Assembly: GCA_963761905.1 (NCBI GenBank)
Contig: CAVXIQ010000003.1
Location: forward strand, 20,829-84,828
Length of the DNA: 64,000 nt
Reading direction: 5' to 3'
Origin: Gaiellasilicea sp963761905
Lineage (GTDB): Bacteria > Actinomycetota > Thermoleophilia > Gaiellales > Gaiellaceae
A program made the position numbers and the translations under genes. Shown here piece by piece: positions 25,786 to 34,728 of this stretch. The stretch's first letter is position 1; each line of letters starts with the position of its first letter. The notes below the pieces were generated by a model. That model ran no database searches. It was not told the origin of the DNA and saw nothing but the letters and a program-made list of their open reading frames with translations.

Positions 25786-27567
25786 TCAAGGCTCGCCGAC
25801 CACGCACAGCACCTCGCCGCTCGAGACCGCATCGCCGACCGCGATCGAGAGCCCGCCGACGACGCCCGAGCGATGAGCCTTGATCTCGTTCTCCATCTTC
25901 ATCGCCTCGACGAGACAGAGCACCTGCCCCTCCTCGACGGCGTCGCCGTCCGAGACGTCCACGCGCAGCACGGTGCCTTGCATGGGGCTGACGACCGCCG
26001 CGTTGCCCGCCCCGCCGGCGCCGCCGCGCGCACGTTCCCTGCGCCTCCGTCCGAGCTCCGCCCACGGAGGCTCCGGCTCGAGCAGCGTGACGTCGTAACG
26101 GCGTCCGTCCACCTCGACCGACCGAACGCGCGGGCGAAGCGAGACGCCGGGCTCCGTGACCGATGCCGCCGGGTCCGCCGACGGGGCGAGTTCGGCCGCT
26201 CGCGCTGCGAGCGCCTCCGACTCCACGAGCCCGTGGCAGGTCTCACCGGCGATGAAGCACGGCTCGGTGAGCAGCGCGCGATGGAAGCCGAGGAGCGTCG
26301 GCGGGCCTTCGATCGCGAACTCCTCGAGGGCGCGGAGCATCCGCAGGCGCGCGTGCTCGCGGTCGACGCCGACGACGATCAGCTTCGCGATCATCGGGTC
26401 GTAGAGACCAGTGATCTCGGAGCCTGCGACGACGCCCGAGTCGACGCGGACGCCCGGACCGCTCGGCTCCCGATACCCGGTGATCCGACCGGGTGCCGGG
26501 AGGAAGCCCTTCGCCACGTCCTCCGCGTTGATCCGGCACTCGATCGCGTGGCCACGCAGCCGCACGTCCTCCTGTCGGATCGAGAGCGGCTCGCCGGCCG
26601 CGACGAGGATCTGCTCCCGGACGAGATCGACGCCCGTCACCTCCTCGGTAACGGTGTGCTCGACCTGGATCCGGGTGTTCATCTCCATGAAGTAGTAGTC
26701 GCCGGTTGCCGTGAGGAGACCCTCGATCGTCCCGGCCGAGCGATAGCCCGCCGCTCGCGCGGCGTCGACCGCGATCTGCCCGATCCGCTCGCGCAGAGCC
26801 TCGTCGACGGCCGGTGACGGGGTCTCCTCGATCAGCTTCTGATGGCGGCGCTGAATCGTGCAGTCGCGCTCGCCGAGATGGATCACGTTGCCGTGCGCGT
26901 CCGCGAGCACCTGCACCTCCACGTGCCGCGGATCCTCGAGATAGCGCTCGACGTACACCCGGCCGTCGGCGAAGTACTTCTCGCCTTCCCTCCGGGCGGA
27001 GTCGAGCGCACGCTCGGCCTCGTCCGGCGACTCGACCAGCTTCATCCCCTTGCCCCCGCCGCCGGCCGCCGCCTTGACGATCAGCGGATAACCGACCTGC
27101 TCACCGAGGGCCAGCACCTCTGCGACCGACTCCACGGGCTCCGTCGTCCCGGGGATGATCGGCACTCCAGCCGCCTGCATTGCCGTCCGGGCCTCCGTCT
27201 TCGAGCCCATCAGCTCGATCGCCTCGCTCGGCGGCCCGATCCAGACGAGCCCAGCGGCCTCGACGGAGCGGGCGAACTCGGCGTTCTCGGCGAGGAAGCC
27301 GTAGCCGGGATGAATCGCCTCCGCTCCGGCGCGCCCAGCCGCCTCCAGCAACCTCTCGCCGACGAGGTAGCTCTCGGCGGCCGGCCCCGGACCGATCAGG
27401 AACGCCTCGTCGGCGCGGCGCGCATGCAGCGCGTCCCGGTCGGCCTCGGAGTAGACGCCGACGCTGCCGATCCCGAGCTCTCCGAGAGCCCGGAAGATCC
27501 GGATCGCGATCTCGCCGCGATTTGCGACGAGGACTTTCGAGAACTTGACTTTCGAGATCGGCGGCAT
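25786..27567 (-). CDS. Acyl-CoA carboxylase alpha subunit (biotin carboxylase + BCCP)
   Basis: A 593-residue fusion. The first ~450 residues are a biotin carboxylase (KVLVANRGEIAIRIFRA, HPGYGFLAEN, the ATP loop KAAAGGGGKGMK, QRRHQKLIEETPSPA, NTRIQVEHTVTE). A linker domain follows, and the C-terminal ~75 residues are a biotin carboxyl carrier domain with the biotinylated Lys in VEAMKMENEIKAH. This is the actinobacterial AccA3/PccA arrangement, which partners with AccD-type carboxyltransferases to make malonyl- or methylmalonyl-CoA. A likely partner lies at 37417-38982. ATG at 27567; divergent from pgsA with only 23 bp between. Confidence 0.93.
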   Translation of the reverse strand: MPPISKVKFSKVLVANRGEIAIRIFRALGELGIGSVGVYSEADRDALHARRADEAFLIGPGPAAESYLVGERLLEAAGRAGAEAIHPGYGFLAENAEFARSVEAAGLVWIGPPSEAIELMGSKTEARTAMQAAGVPIIPGTTEPVESVAEVLALGEQVGYPLIVKAAAGGGGKGMKLVESPDEAERALDSARREGEKYFADGRVYVERYLEDPRHVEVQVLADAHGNVIHLGERDCTIQRRHQKLIEETPSPAVDEALRERIGQIAVDAARAAGYRSAGTIEGLLTATGDYYFMEMNTRIQVEHTVTEEVTGVDLVREQILVAAGEPLSIRQEDVRLRGHAIECRINAEDVAKGFLPAPGRITGYREPSGPGVRVDSGVVAGSEITGLYDPMIAKLIVVGVDREHARLRMLRALEEFAIEGPPTLLGFHRALLTEPCFIAGETCHGLVESEALAARAAELAPSADPAASVTEPGVSLRPRVRSVEVDGRRYDVTLLEPEPPWAELGRRRRERARGGAGGAGNAAVVSPMQGTVLRVDVSDGDAVEEGQVLCLVEAMKMENEIKAHRSGVVGGLSIAVGDAVSSGEVLCVVGEP

Positions 27568-27590
27568 GGGCCGCGTATTCTCACTCAGCC

Positions 27591-28127
27591 TTGACGCTCC
27601 CCGATCAGCTGACCGTAGGCCGGGCGGCCTCCGTCCCCCTCGTCGTCCTCCTCTACGCCTGGGAGTTCCCCCATAACGAGGCGTGGGCGACGTCGCTCTT
27701 CTGCATCGCGATGGCCACGGACTGGTTGGACGGCCGGATCGCCCGCAGTCGCGGCATGACCTCGTCGCTCGGCACGCTGCTCGACCCGATTGCCGACAAG
27801 GTGCTGGTGCTCGCGGTGCTCGTGATGCTGATCGAAGACGGGATCTGGCCGGCCTGGATGGTGGCGGCGATCGTCGCACGCGAGGTGCTCGTGTCGGGTC
27901 TTCGCCTCGCCGCGATCGAGCGGGGCGTCGTGCTGGCCGCCCGCGACCTCGGCAAGCTGAAGACGTGGGCGCAGGCGATGGCTGCTGCGCTCGGCGGCTT
28001 CGCCGCGGCGGGTTACTGGAGCGACGCGATCGGGCTCTGGGCCCTCGTCGTGGCGCTCGCACTCACCTGGATCTCCGGGATCGACTACGCCCGGATCGCG
28101 CCTCGCGTCCTCCGCGGGACTGCTTGA
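27591..28127 (+). CDS. pgsA: CDP-diacylglycerol-glycerol-3-phosphate 3-phosphatidyltransferase-like
   Basis: A 178-residue integral membrane enzyme of the CDP-alcohol phosphatidyltransferase family. The signature D-G-x2-A-R-x8-G-x3-D-x3-D is complete in ATDWLDGRIARSRGM plus SLGTLLDPIADK. Hydrophobic helices fill the rest. It most resembles PgsA, which makes phosphatidylglycerol phosphate from CDP-diacylglycerol, though related alcohols cannot be excluded. It begins at a TTG (27591) with N-terminus TLPDQLTVGRAASVPL typical of PgsA. A TATTCT box lies 9 nt upstream, consistent with another very short leader. Confidence 0.88.
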   Translation: MTLPDQLTVGRAASVPLVVLLYAWEFPHNEAWATSLFCIAMATDWLDGRIARSRGMTSSLGTLLDPIADKVLVLAVLVMLIEDGIWPAWMVAAIVAREVLVSGLRLAAIERGVVLAARDLGKLKTWAQAMAAALGGFAAAGYWSDAIGLWALVVALALTWISGIDYARIAPRVLRGTA

Positions 28128-28140
28128 TCGTCGCCGAAGG

Positions 28141-28326
28141 TCAGGCGGCCTGCGGCAGGACGCGCTCGTTCGACGCACACCACTCGTCGAACGCCGCCCA
28201 CGCGCGGAGGTAGCCGCCGAGTTGCGTCAAGCCGCGCGCGACCTCGACCTTGACCGAGATCACGCAGATGGGACAGAAGGGCTCTTCGGCGGAACGAGCC
28301 GGGTGATCTCCGCAGCGACAGCACAT
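28141..28326 (-). CDS. Small Cys-rich protein
   Basis: 61 residues with Cys at positions 2, 3 and 5 (MCCRCGDHP) and a C-x2-C in EEPFCPICVIS, a likely Zn-binding knuckle. The rest forms an amphipathic helix rich in Trp/Ala (YLRAWAAFDEWC). ATG at 28326 is preceded by a GGAGCACG ribosome site. Another tiny gene lies 33 bp upstream on the same strand, so they are probably co-transcribed. No known function. Confidence 0.55.
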   Translation of the reverse strand: MCCRCGDHPARSAEEPFCPICVISVKVEVARGLTQLGGYLRAWAAFDEWCASNERVLPQAA

Positions 28327-28359
28327 CGTGCTCCTGCAACGAGGGAGCGCCTTCGGAGG

Positions 28360-28515
28360 TTACGGATGCGAGCTCGGAAGCGGCTCGCGCTCGACGGCCG
28401 CCTGGCGCGCGGCCACGCTCCACGCGCTTTCGGCGTGATCCGACTCGGCCTCGAGCGCGGCGAGAATCGCCTTCCGCTCGTCGCCGGCCGGCTCCGGCGT
28501 GATCTCCGCTGTCAC
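28360..28515 (-). CDS. 51-residue protein, possible carboxylase epsilon-like subunit
   Basis: Reads VTAEITPEPAGDERKAILAA at the start, then a charged helix and SAWSVAARQAAVEREPLP. The combination ERKAILAALEAE ... SAW-x-x-AAR resembles small proteins found beside actinobacterial acyl-CoA carboxylases (AccE/epsilon type), and the biotin carboxylase gene ends 800 bp away, but the likeness is loose. GTG at 28515 is preceded at exactly 6 nt by TAGGGT, good support that it is a real leaderless gene. Confidence 0.5.
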   Translation of the reverse strand: MTAEITPEPAGDERKAILAALEAESDHAESAWSVAARQAAVEREPLPSSHP

Positions 28516-28521
28516 ACCTGC

Positions 28522-28527
28522 ACCCTA
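28522..28527 (-). promoter_or_regulatory. -10 box TAGGGT for the 51-residue gene
   Basis: TAGGGT on the minus strand sits 6 nt before the GTG at 28515, identical in box and spacing to the S58 peptidase promoter. Confidence 0.55.
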
Positions 28528-28634
28528 GATCAAGTGGTTTCGAGCTGGAAAACACGAAATCACTCCTAAGGGGGATTCTCCTAAAGCTGGAGCGATGCAA
28601 GATCGGTCTCACGCCGTCTGCTGAGGAGAAGAAC

Positions 28635-28742
28635 ATGCTGCAGTGGAAGAACCCAAGGTTCCTTGTCGTCCTGGCCCTCCTGGCGAGCCTCGCGGTTTCG
28701 TTCGGGAGTTGGGGCTGGGACCTCTCCAGCTGGGGCTGGTAG
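28635..28742 (+). CDS. 35-residue Trp-rich membrane micro-peptide
   Basis: MLQWKNPRF, then a single hydrophobic stretch (LVVLALLASLAVSFG), then SWGWDLSSWGW and stop. The ribosome site GAGGAGAAG lies right before the ATG, much better than that of the large gene that follows 10 bp later. The peptide could be a membrane or secreted micro-protein, or its translation could feed ribosomes into the c-di-GMP gene. The repeated S-W-G-W ending is striking. I know no named family. Confidence 0.6.
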   Translation: MLQWKNPRFLVVLALLASLAVSFGSWGWDLSSWGW

Positions 28743-28752
28743 CGGTCACTCC

Positions 28753-30564
28753 ATGAGCCTCGGGGGAACCATGCCCCCGCGGCTCGCGGCCGTCGTCGTC
28801 CCGGTCTACCTGACGGGCATCGTCGTGACGGTCGCAGCCGCGGCCTCGTTCGCGACCTCACCGCGCAGCCTGCTCACGCTCATCGGGATCGCCGGCCTGC
28901 TCGCGGCCTCGACGTTCTCCGAGCGCTACCCCGTCCCGCTGGACGGGATCGACACCGGCGGCGTCTCGCTGACCTTCGTCTTCGCCGTGGCGACGATCGT
29001 CCTCTACGGCTGGCAGGCGGGCGTGATCGTCGGCTTCGCCGCGCCGGTCATGCAGCTGCTCGAGCATCGACCGCCGTTGCGCGTGGGCTACAACGCCTCC
29101 GTCCTCGCCGCGGCGGGTGCCGCGGCAGGCGCGGCGCTGGCGCCGCTCCACGGCTCCAGTGCGGCGCACATCGTCGCTCAGGTCGGGGTCGCGGCGCTCG
29201 TCCACTACACGGTCAACGTGATCCTGATCAGCGTCGTCGTCGGGATGAGCGTGCGCAAGCCCGTGCTCGAGGTTGCGCGGTCGAGCTTCTCGGTCACGCG
29301 ACTCCCGTTCGCGCTGATGGGCTCGGCGGCGCTGATCCTCGTCGTCCTCTGGGAGCGCTCGCCGGTTCTGTCCAGCGCGCTCGTCGGCCCGCTACTCGCG
29401 ATCGCGCTCTACCAGCGTTCGACGTTCCGCGAGCTCCGCGCGATGCGGCTCGCCCTAACCGACCCGCTTACGGGGCTCGGCAACCACCGCCACTTCCACG
29501 ATCGGCTCGAGCGCGAGCTCGCCGACTCCTGCGAGCAGAGCTATCCGCTCAGCGTCTGCCTGATCGACATCGACGACTTCAAGCGGATCAACGACCGCTA
29601 CGGCCATCCGGGCGGCGACAAGGTGCTGGCGCAGCTGGCGACCCGCCTCCGCCAGGGCGGAGAGGCGTTCCGGGTCGGCGGGGACGAGTTCGCCATCCTC
29701 CTCCCCGGCCGCGACGAAGACGGTGCGAGGCTCGCCGCCGAGGCCATCGTCGAGCGCGTCGCGACCGCGGAGCTCCCTCCGGCAGGCCCCACGGGCGCCG
29801 TGAGGATCAGCGCCGGGATCGCGACGATGCCCGCCGAGGGCATCAGCAAGGACGAGCTCGTCCATCGCGCCGACAGCGCGCTCTACTGGGCGAAGGAGTA
29901 CGGCAAGGATCAGGTTCGGGTCTACCGCCCCGACGTGGTCGAGATCGCCGAGCTGAAGCGACTCGCGGCTGGATCCGACCGCGCGGCCCGTTTCCGAGCC
30001 GCGGCGAGCCTGGCCAAGGCCGTCGACGCACGCGACGTCTACACGGGCAGCCACTCGGAGCGCGTCGCGGATCTGGCCGCCCGCATCGCGACACGCCTCG
30101 GAGTCGATCGCGAGCAGGTCGAGCTGACGCGGCTCGCCGGCAGCCTCCACGATCTCGGCAAGCTCGCGATCCCGGAGGAGGTGCTCCGCAAGCCCGGGCC
30201 TCTGTCGGAGACCGAGCGGCTCGTGATCGAGCGCCACCCCCAGATCGGCTTCCACATGCTCGAGTCGCTCGGCGTCGATCCCGTCGCCGACTGGGTGCTG
30301 CACCACCACGAGCGCTGGGACGGCGCGGGCTATCCGAGCGCGGTCGCCGGCGAGACGATCCCGCTCGGGGCGAGGATCATCTTCGTCGCCGACGCGTACG
30401 ACGCCATGACGTCGGACCGCGTCTACCGCGATCGGTTCTCGGACGAGGACGCGCTCGACGAGCTCGAGCGCTGCTCCGGGACGCAGTTCGATCCTGCCGT
30501 CGTGGCGGCGCTCGCCGAGGAGCTCGAGCTCGAGAGCGAGAAGCTCGTCGCGTTCTCGGCCTAG
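28753..30564 (+). CDS. Membrane GGDEF - HD-GYP protein (c-di-GMP turnover)
   Basis: 603 residues. Residues 1-220 form several membrane helices (MASE-like sensor). A GGDEF diguanylate cyclase domain follows (LTDPLTGLGNHRHFHDRL, then RVGGDEFAILLPGRD with the active-site motif intact). The C-terminus is an HD-GYP phosphodiesterase domain (YTGSHSERVADLAARI, LHDLGKLAIPEEVL, HHHERWDGAGYPSAV). The protein can in principle both make and break cyclic di-GMP; which activity dominates is unknown. ATG at 28753 has a poor ribosome site and probably depends on translation of the micro-peptide just upstream. Confidence 0.9.
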   Translation: MSLGGTMPPRLAAVVVPVYLTGIVVTVAAAASFATSPRSLLTLIGIAGLLAASTFSERYPVPLDGIDTGGVSLTFVFAVATIVLYGWQAGVIVGFAAPVMQLLEHRPPLRVGYNASVLAAAGAAAGAALAPLHGSSAAHIVAQVGVAALVHYTVNVILISVVVGMSVRKPVLEVARSSFSVTRLPFALMGSAALILVVLWERSPVLSSALVGPLLAIALYQRSTFRELRAMRLALTDPLTGLGNHRHFHDRLERELADSCEQSYPLSVCLIDIDDFKRINDRYGHPGGDKVLAQLATRLRQGGEAFRVGGDEFAILLPGRDEDGARLAAEAIVERVATAELPPAGPTGAVRISAGIATMPAEGISKDELVHRADSALYWAKEYGKDQVRVYRPDVVEIAELKRLAAGSDRAARFRAAASLAKAVDARDVYTGSHSERVADLAARIATRLGVDREQVELTRLAGSLHDLGKLAIPEEVLRKPGPLSETERLVIERHPQIGFHMLESLGVDPVADWVLHHHERWDGAGYPSAVAGETIPLGARIIFVADAYDAMTSDRVYRDRFSDEDALDELERCSGTQFDPAVVAALAEELELESEKLVAFSA

Positions 30565-30663
30565 TTCGCGTCGGCACACTCGCGCCAGGAACAAGAATGG
30601 GTTGTCCGCGCCCAGTCATTGGCCGGCGGTCAGCTGGGAGAGTAGATCGAAGGTATCACTCGC

Positions 30664-31384
30664 TCAGGGCCGTGAGACGCATCGACGAGTGACCATGGCT
30701 ACGACATGAGAGCAACGCGCGCGCGCGGATAGCCGTCCGGCGAGTGGCGTAGGCCGTGTCGCGATTCGCGACACGGCCACGCCACTGCGCCTGCTCGGAG
30801 GCGACGGCTGTTGCAAGGATCCGCCGAGCGCCTCGCAACGCTCCGGGAGGACTACGTCGAAGAAGTCGGGCCACACGCCGTGCTGCGAGGTCACAGGCCC
30901 GTCGAAGTCGACGAGCGGGATCCCTTCGGGGGAGAAGCCGTACACGGTGCCTGTCAGCTGCTGATACCCGGCCGTGACCGACGACCCCGCGCCGGCCGCA
31001 GGCCCCTGGAGCCCGACCAGGGTGATCACCGCGGTCGATCCGATGGCCGCGCCGTCCCCGTAGTCGAACGTCGCGACGCCGGGTGAGCGATTCGTGAACG
31101 ACAGCCCCGTGCCGCCGAGCGCGAGCGGCGACTCGAACACGGCGGTGAACGACGTCAACACGTCGTGCTCCCGCACGACGAGGCCGCTGCTGTTGCGGGT
31201 CAGCGTCACCCTGGCGACGCCGTCGAGCGTGATCGTGACGGGTACGCCGCAGGCGGCGCTCATGAACGGCGCGACGAAGCTGTCGTGCACCTGGATCGCA
31301 TGGTGCTCGGGCGGAGCGGCGCTCGCGCCCGAGGCCACCGACGGCGGCCGCGCACACGGCCGCGAACAACGCAAGCTTGCGCAT
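30664..31384 (-). CDS. Secreted beta-rich protein, unknown function (frameshifted)
   Basis: The start MRKLALFAAVCAAAV has a strong AGGAGGAC ribosome site and a clean signal peptide. One inserted base at about 31334-31342 shifts the frame; removing it gives VASGASAAPPEHH with an Ala-x-Ala cleavage site. The mature part is beta-rich (HAIQVHDSFVAPFMSAACGV, PVTITLDGVARVTLTRNSSG, SFTNRSPGVATFDYGDGAA) and contains few charged catalytic candidates. Extracellular. The C-terminus after LPERCEALGG turns into Arg/Ser-rich sequence and may be another shift, so the end is uncertain. The 133 bp to the next gene hold no gene I can support. Confidence 0.55.
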
Positions 31385-31517
31385 GGGTAGTCCTCCTGTC
31401 TGGAAAGGGATCTCCGCCTCCCCGGGCGGCGATGTGCGCAACTATGCGTCGCCAGGCGCGCGCTGGGTATGGGTGAAAACCCTCGACTTGCCCTGCCGGA
31501 TGGGTCACGATCCGGCG

Positions 31518-32934
31518 ATGGAGAGCCTGCGTTTGCTGCGAGACCGCGCTCCCGTCCACGGCGTTCGACTCGAGGCCGAGGCGATGGCCGATGCAGGCTC
31601 CCCCGCTGCGGCCGTGGCGCTGCTGACAGCCGCCGCCGCGATCTCGAGCAGGACGCACCGGGGGAGGCAGGGATCCTGCTCGCGGAGGCGTCCGCGCACG
31701 CGATCTATGCACACGGCCGCGAGCGGGCGCTCGAGCTCGCGCGGCGTGCCGTCGAAGTCGCGGGTAACGGCGGTGGCGCAGCATCGGTGATCGCGGGAGC
31801 ACAGCTGGGCGTCGCGCTCCAGTGGGCGGGTCTGCCGGTCGACGCGCAGCGAGCCTGGCTGGTGGCGGCCGAGCTGCCGGTCTCGAACGACCCGCACCTC
31901 CTCGGCGTGCAGGCGGGGGCGATCCTCAGGGCCGGGAACCTCAACGTCGCACGCGAACGCGCGTATGCCGCTGCGGCGAGGGCGCGGGCGGCCGGCGACG
32001 AGTTCGCGCTGCGCGACGCGCTCACGTTCCAGGCGATCAGCGAGATCCACCTGGGCCTGCTGCACGAGGCCCGGAGCTCGAGCATCGCGCTGGAGCAGGC
32101 GGCGGGCATCGAAGCGACCGGCATGCGACTCGAAGCTCTCGGCGTCCGGGCCTGGGTCGAGGCGCTGCTCGGGAACGTCGAAGCCTGCCGCGACATTGTG
32201 CGCGGAGGCCGGCGGTCACGCCGAGACGCTGGGGGTGACGATGTGGGGAGGCATGGCCGCGGGGCTGCTCGATCTCAGCCTTGGCCGCTACGACGAAGCC
32301 GTCCAGCAGCTCGAGGCGAAGCGCGCGGGCGGCTCCCCCGCAGCATCTGCGGTTTCGCTGCGGCCGTTCCTGGATGCGCTGGTCGAAGCGTGCGTCAGGT
32401 CGGGTCGTGCCGATCGGGCTGCGGCGCTCGCTGCGGACGCAGTCGACGCGGCAATCGCGACGACGCAGCCGCGCTTCGTGGCCGTCGCACACCGGATGCG
32501 CGGACTGACGACGAGCGATCTGGGCGCGTTCGAGGCCGCGCTCGACGAGCACCGGAGCTGGGGCAACCTCTTCGAGGAGGCACGAACGCGACTTGTCTAC
32601 GGCGAGGCGCTACGGCGGCAAAGGCAGCGGGTCGCAGCGCAGGAGCAACTCGCGGCGGCGGCCTACGCCTTCGCCGCCGTCGGAGCGCGGATCTGGGAAC
32701 GCAGGGCAAAGGACGAGCTCCGCGCCGCCGGCGCGCGCCTTCCTCGCGCTGCGTCGAACACGCCGCTGACGCCGCAGGAGGAGCGTGTGGCCGGACTCGT
32801 CGCCGAGGGGCTCACGAACAAGGAGATCGCGGCGCGCCTCGTCGTGAGCACGAAGACCGTCGAGGGCCATCTCCGCAACATCTTCGAGAAGCTCGGAGCG
32901 ACGTCCCGCACGCAGGTCGCGCGTGCCGGACTAG
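31518..32934 (+). CDS. LuxR-family regulator with TPR-like sensor part (frameshifted)
   Basis: About 470 residues once rejoined. The N-terminal ~370 residues are Ala-rich helical repeats (ALELARRAVEVAGNGGGAAS, LLHEARSSSIALEQA, DRAAALAADAVDAAIATTQ) like the TPR-type region of LAL regulators, but no ATPase is present. The C-terminus is a LuxR DNA-binding domain (LTPQEERVAGLVAEGLTNKE, then KTVEGHLRNIFEKLGATSRT). Frame changes occur near 31631-31640, near 32196-32201 and just before the end. I infer a stop at TAG 32932-32934, sharing CTAG with the modC stop. Target genes are unknown; the converging molybdate operon is not an obvious target. Confidence 0.7.
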
Positions 32935-33961
32935 TGAGCGCCACGAGCCGGGTCGCCGTCGCCTTGAAGGAGGCGACGACCAAGTCGCCTTCGCGCAGGC
33001 CGAGCCGCTCGGCGGAGCCGGTCGTCACCTCGGCCGTCAGCGGTCCGACCGCGACCCTGACGCGATTCCCGAGGGGAACCAGGGAGGTCACCGCTCCCCG
33101 GACGTGGTTGAGCGCCGAGTCGACCGGCTCGGTGCTCGAGAGAGCGATCTCCCAGGGGTAGACGACGACGCCGACTCGGCCCGCGCCCGGCGCCGTGGAG
33201 AACGCGGTCGTGCCCGAGTCGAGAGCGATCTCGGTGAGGCCGTCCGGTCCCGGGCGGGCGGTGCCGGGCAGCAGGTTCGCCCCCGTGAAGCTGGCGACGA
33301 AACCGCTCGCAGGCGCCGCGAGCAGCCCCTGGGAGGGACCGAGCTGGAGGATCCGCCCGTCGACGATGACACCCACCCGGTCGGCCAGGGCGGCCGCGTC
33401 CTCGAAATCGTGCGTGACCAGGATCGTCGGGAGTCGGAGCTCCCGGAGCAGCGCTCCGAGCTCTGCCCGCACCGTCGCTTTCGTGTGCGCGTCGAGCGCC
33501 GAGAGCGGCTCGTCGAGCAGCAACACGGCCGGATCGCGAGCCAGCGCCCGGGCGAGCGCGACGCGCTGCCGCTCTCCACCGGAGAGGTCTGCTGGACGGG
33601 CCCGGGCAAGCGCGGAGATTCCGAAGCGCTCGAGCAGCTCCCGCACGCGTCCACGGCCGCCGAAGCCGATGTTCGACTCGACGGTCAGGTGCGGGAAGAG
33701 CGCGTACTCCTGGAAGACGAGCCCGACCGAGCGCCGCTCCGGCGGGAGCGAGATCCGCCGCTCGGTGTCGAGCCAGGTCTCCGCGCCGAGCTCGATCCGG
33801 CCCGCGGCCGGCCGGAACAGTCCCGCGATCGCACGCAGGATGCTCGACTTCCCCGCGCCGGAGGGCCCGACGAGCGCGAGCGTCTCGCGCCCGACCTGGA
33901 GCTCTACGCCGAGCGCGAAGGAGCGAAGAGGGTGGTCGAGTCGGAAGTCGAGCGAGTCCAT
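32931..33961 (-). CDS. modC: Molybdate ABC transporter ATPase
   Basis: ATPase subunit of the molybdate importer. Walker A GPSGAGKSS, Q-loop VFQEYALFPHLT, signature LSGGERQRVALARALARD, Walker B VLLLDEPLSALD, and the switch His in ILVTHDFEDAAAL. A C-terminal TOBE/Mop-like region (HVRGAVTSLVPLGNRVRVAV, then GDLVVASFKATATRLVAL) is where ModC senses its anion. The frame stays open past 32931 into sequence antisense to the LuxR gene, so I infer an indel in the last codons and a stop at the CTAG of 32931-32934. ATG at 33961 lies inside the end of modB. Confidence 0.85.
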
Positions 33962-34728
33962 GAGGGCAGCAGCTTGACGACGAGGAGAATGGCGGCACTG
34001 ACGACGACGAGCTCAGCCCCGATCGCGAGCGCGAGGTCGAAGGCGATGTCGAACTGCTCGTAGATCGCGAGCGAGAGCGTCTGGGTCACTCCCTGCAGCG
34101 AGCCGGCGAACATGATCGTCGCGCCGAACTCTCCGATCCCACGCGCGAAGGCGAGCGCCCAGCCTGCGCCGAGCCCGCCGCCCGCGAGGGGGAGTGCGAT
34201 CCGGAAGAAGGTGCGCGCGGGCGAGGCGCCGAGCGTGCGGGCGGCCGCCGGCAGGTTCGGGTCGACGGCCTCGAACGCCGCGATCGCAGCCCGGAGATAG
34301 AACGGGCTCGCGACGAACGTGACCGCGAGCACCACCGCGACCTGCGTGAACGGGATCGAGAGCCCAAGCGCCGTCAGCTCGTCGCCGAGAAGCCCGAACC
34401 GGCCGAACGCGGCGAGCAGCCCGATCCCGGCAACGGCAGGCGGAAGCACGAGCGGCAGTTCGATCAGCGTGATTACAAGCGGCCTGCCCCGAAACCGGCG
34501 CGACGCGATCGCGTACGCGGCGGGAGTGCCGACGAGCAGGATCAGGACGTTGGCGATCGCGCTCGTCTTCACGGTCACGAGCAGCGCGTCGATCGCGGCC
34601 TCGCTCCGCATCCCGGCGAGGAGATCGCCGGGAGGAATCCGGAGGAAGATCGCCAGGATGGGAAGCAGGAGGAACCCGAGTGCGAGGGTCGTCGCGAGCA
34701 CGAGCGCCGCCGGGAAGACACGGCTCAC
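33904..34728 (-). CDS. modB: Molybdate ABC transporter permease
   Basis: A 274-residue inner-membrane permease with about five to six helices (FPAALVLATTLALGFLLLPI, VLILLVGTPAAYAIASRRF, ITLIELPLVLPPAVAGIGLL). The cytoplasmic coupling loop with the EAA motif is in AARTLGASPARTFFRIALPL, followed by GARGIGEFGATIMFAGS-like sequence typical of ModB/CysT. The ATG at 34728 overlaps the modA TGA (ATGA). The C-terminus extends 58 bp into modC in another frame; the last ~15 residues (SWTRSTSDSTTLF) look unconserved. Confidence 0.9.
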   Translation of the reverse strand: MSRVFPAALVLATTLALGFLLLPILAIFLRIPPGDLLAGMRSEAAIDALLVTVKTSAIANVLILLVGTPAAYAIASRRFRGRPLVITLIELPLVLPPAVAGIGLLAAFGRFGLLGDELTALGLSIPFTQVAVVLAVTFVASPFYLRAAIAAFEAVDPNLPAAARTLGASPARTFFRIALPLAGGGLGAGWALAFARGIGEFGATIMFAGSLQGVTQTLSLAIYEQFDIAFDLALAIGAELVVVSAAILLVVKLLPSWTRSTSDSTTLFAPSRSA

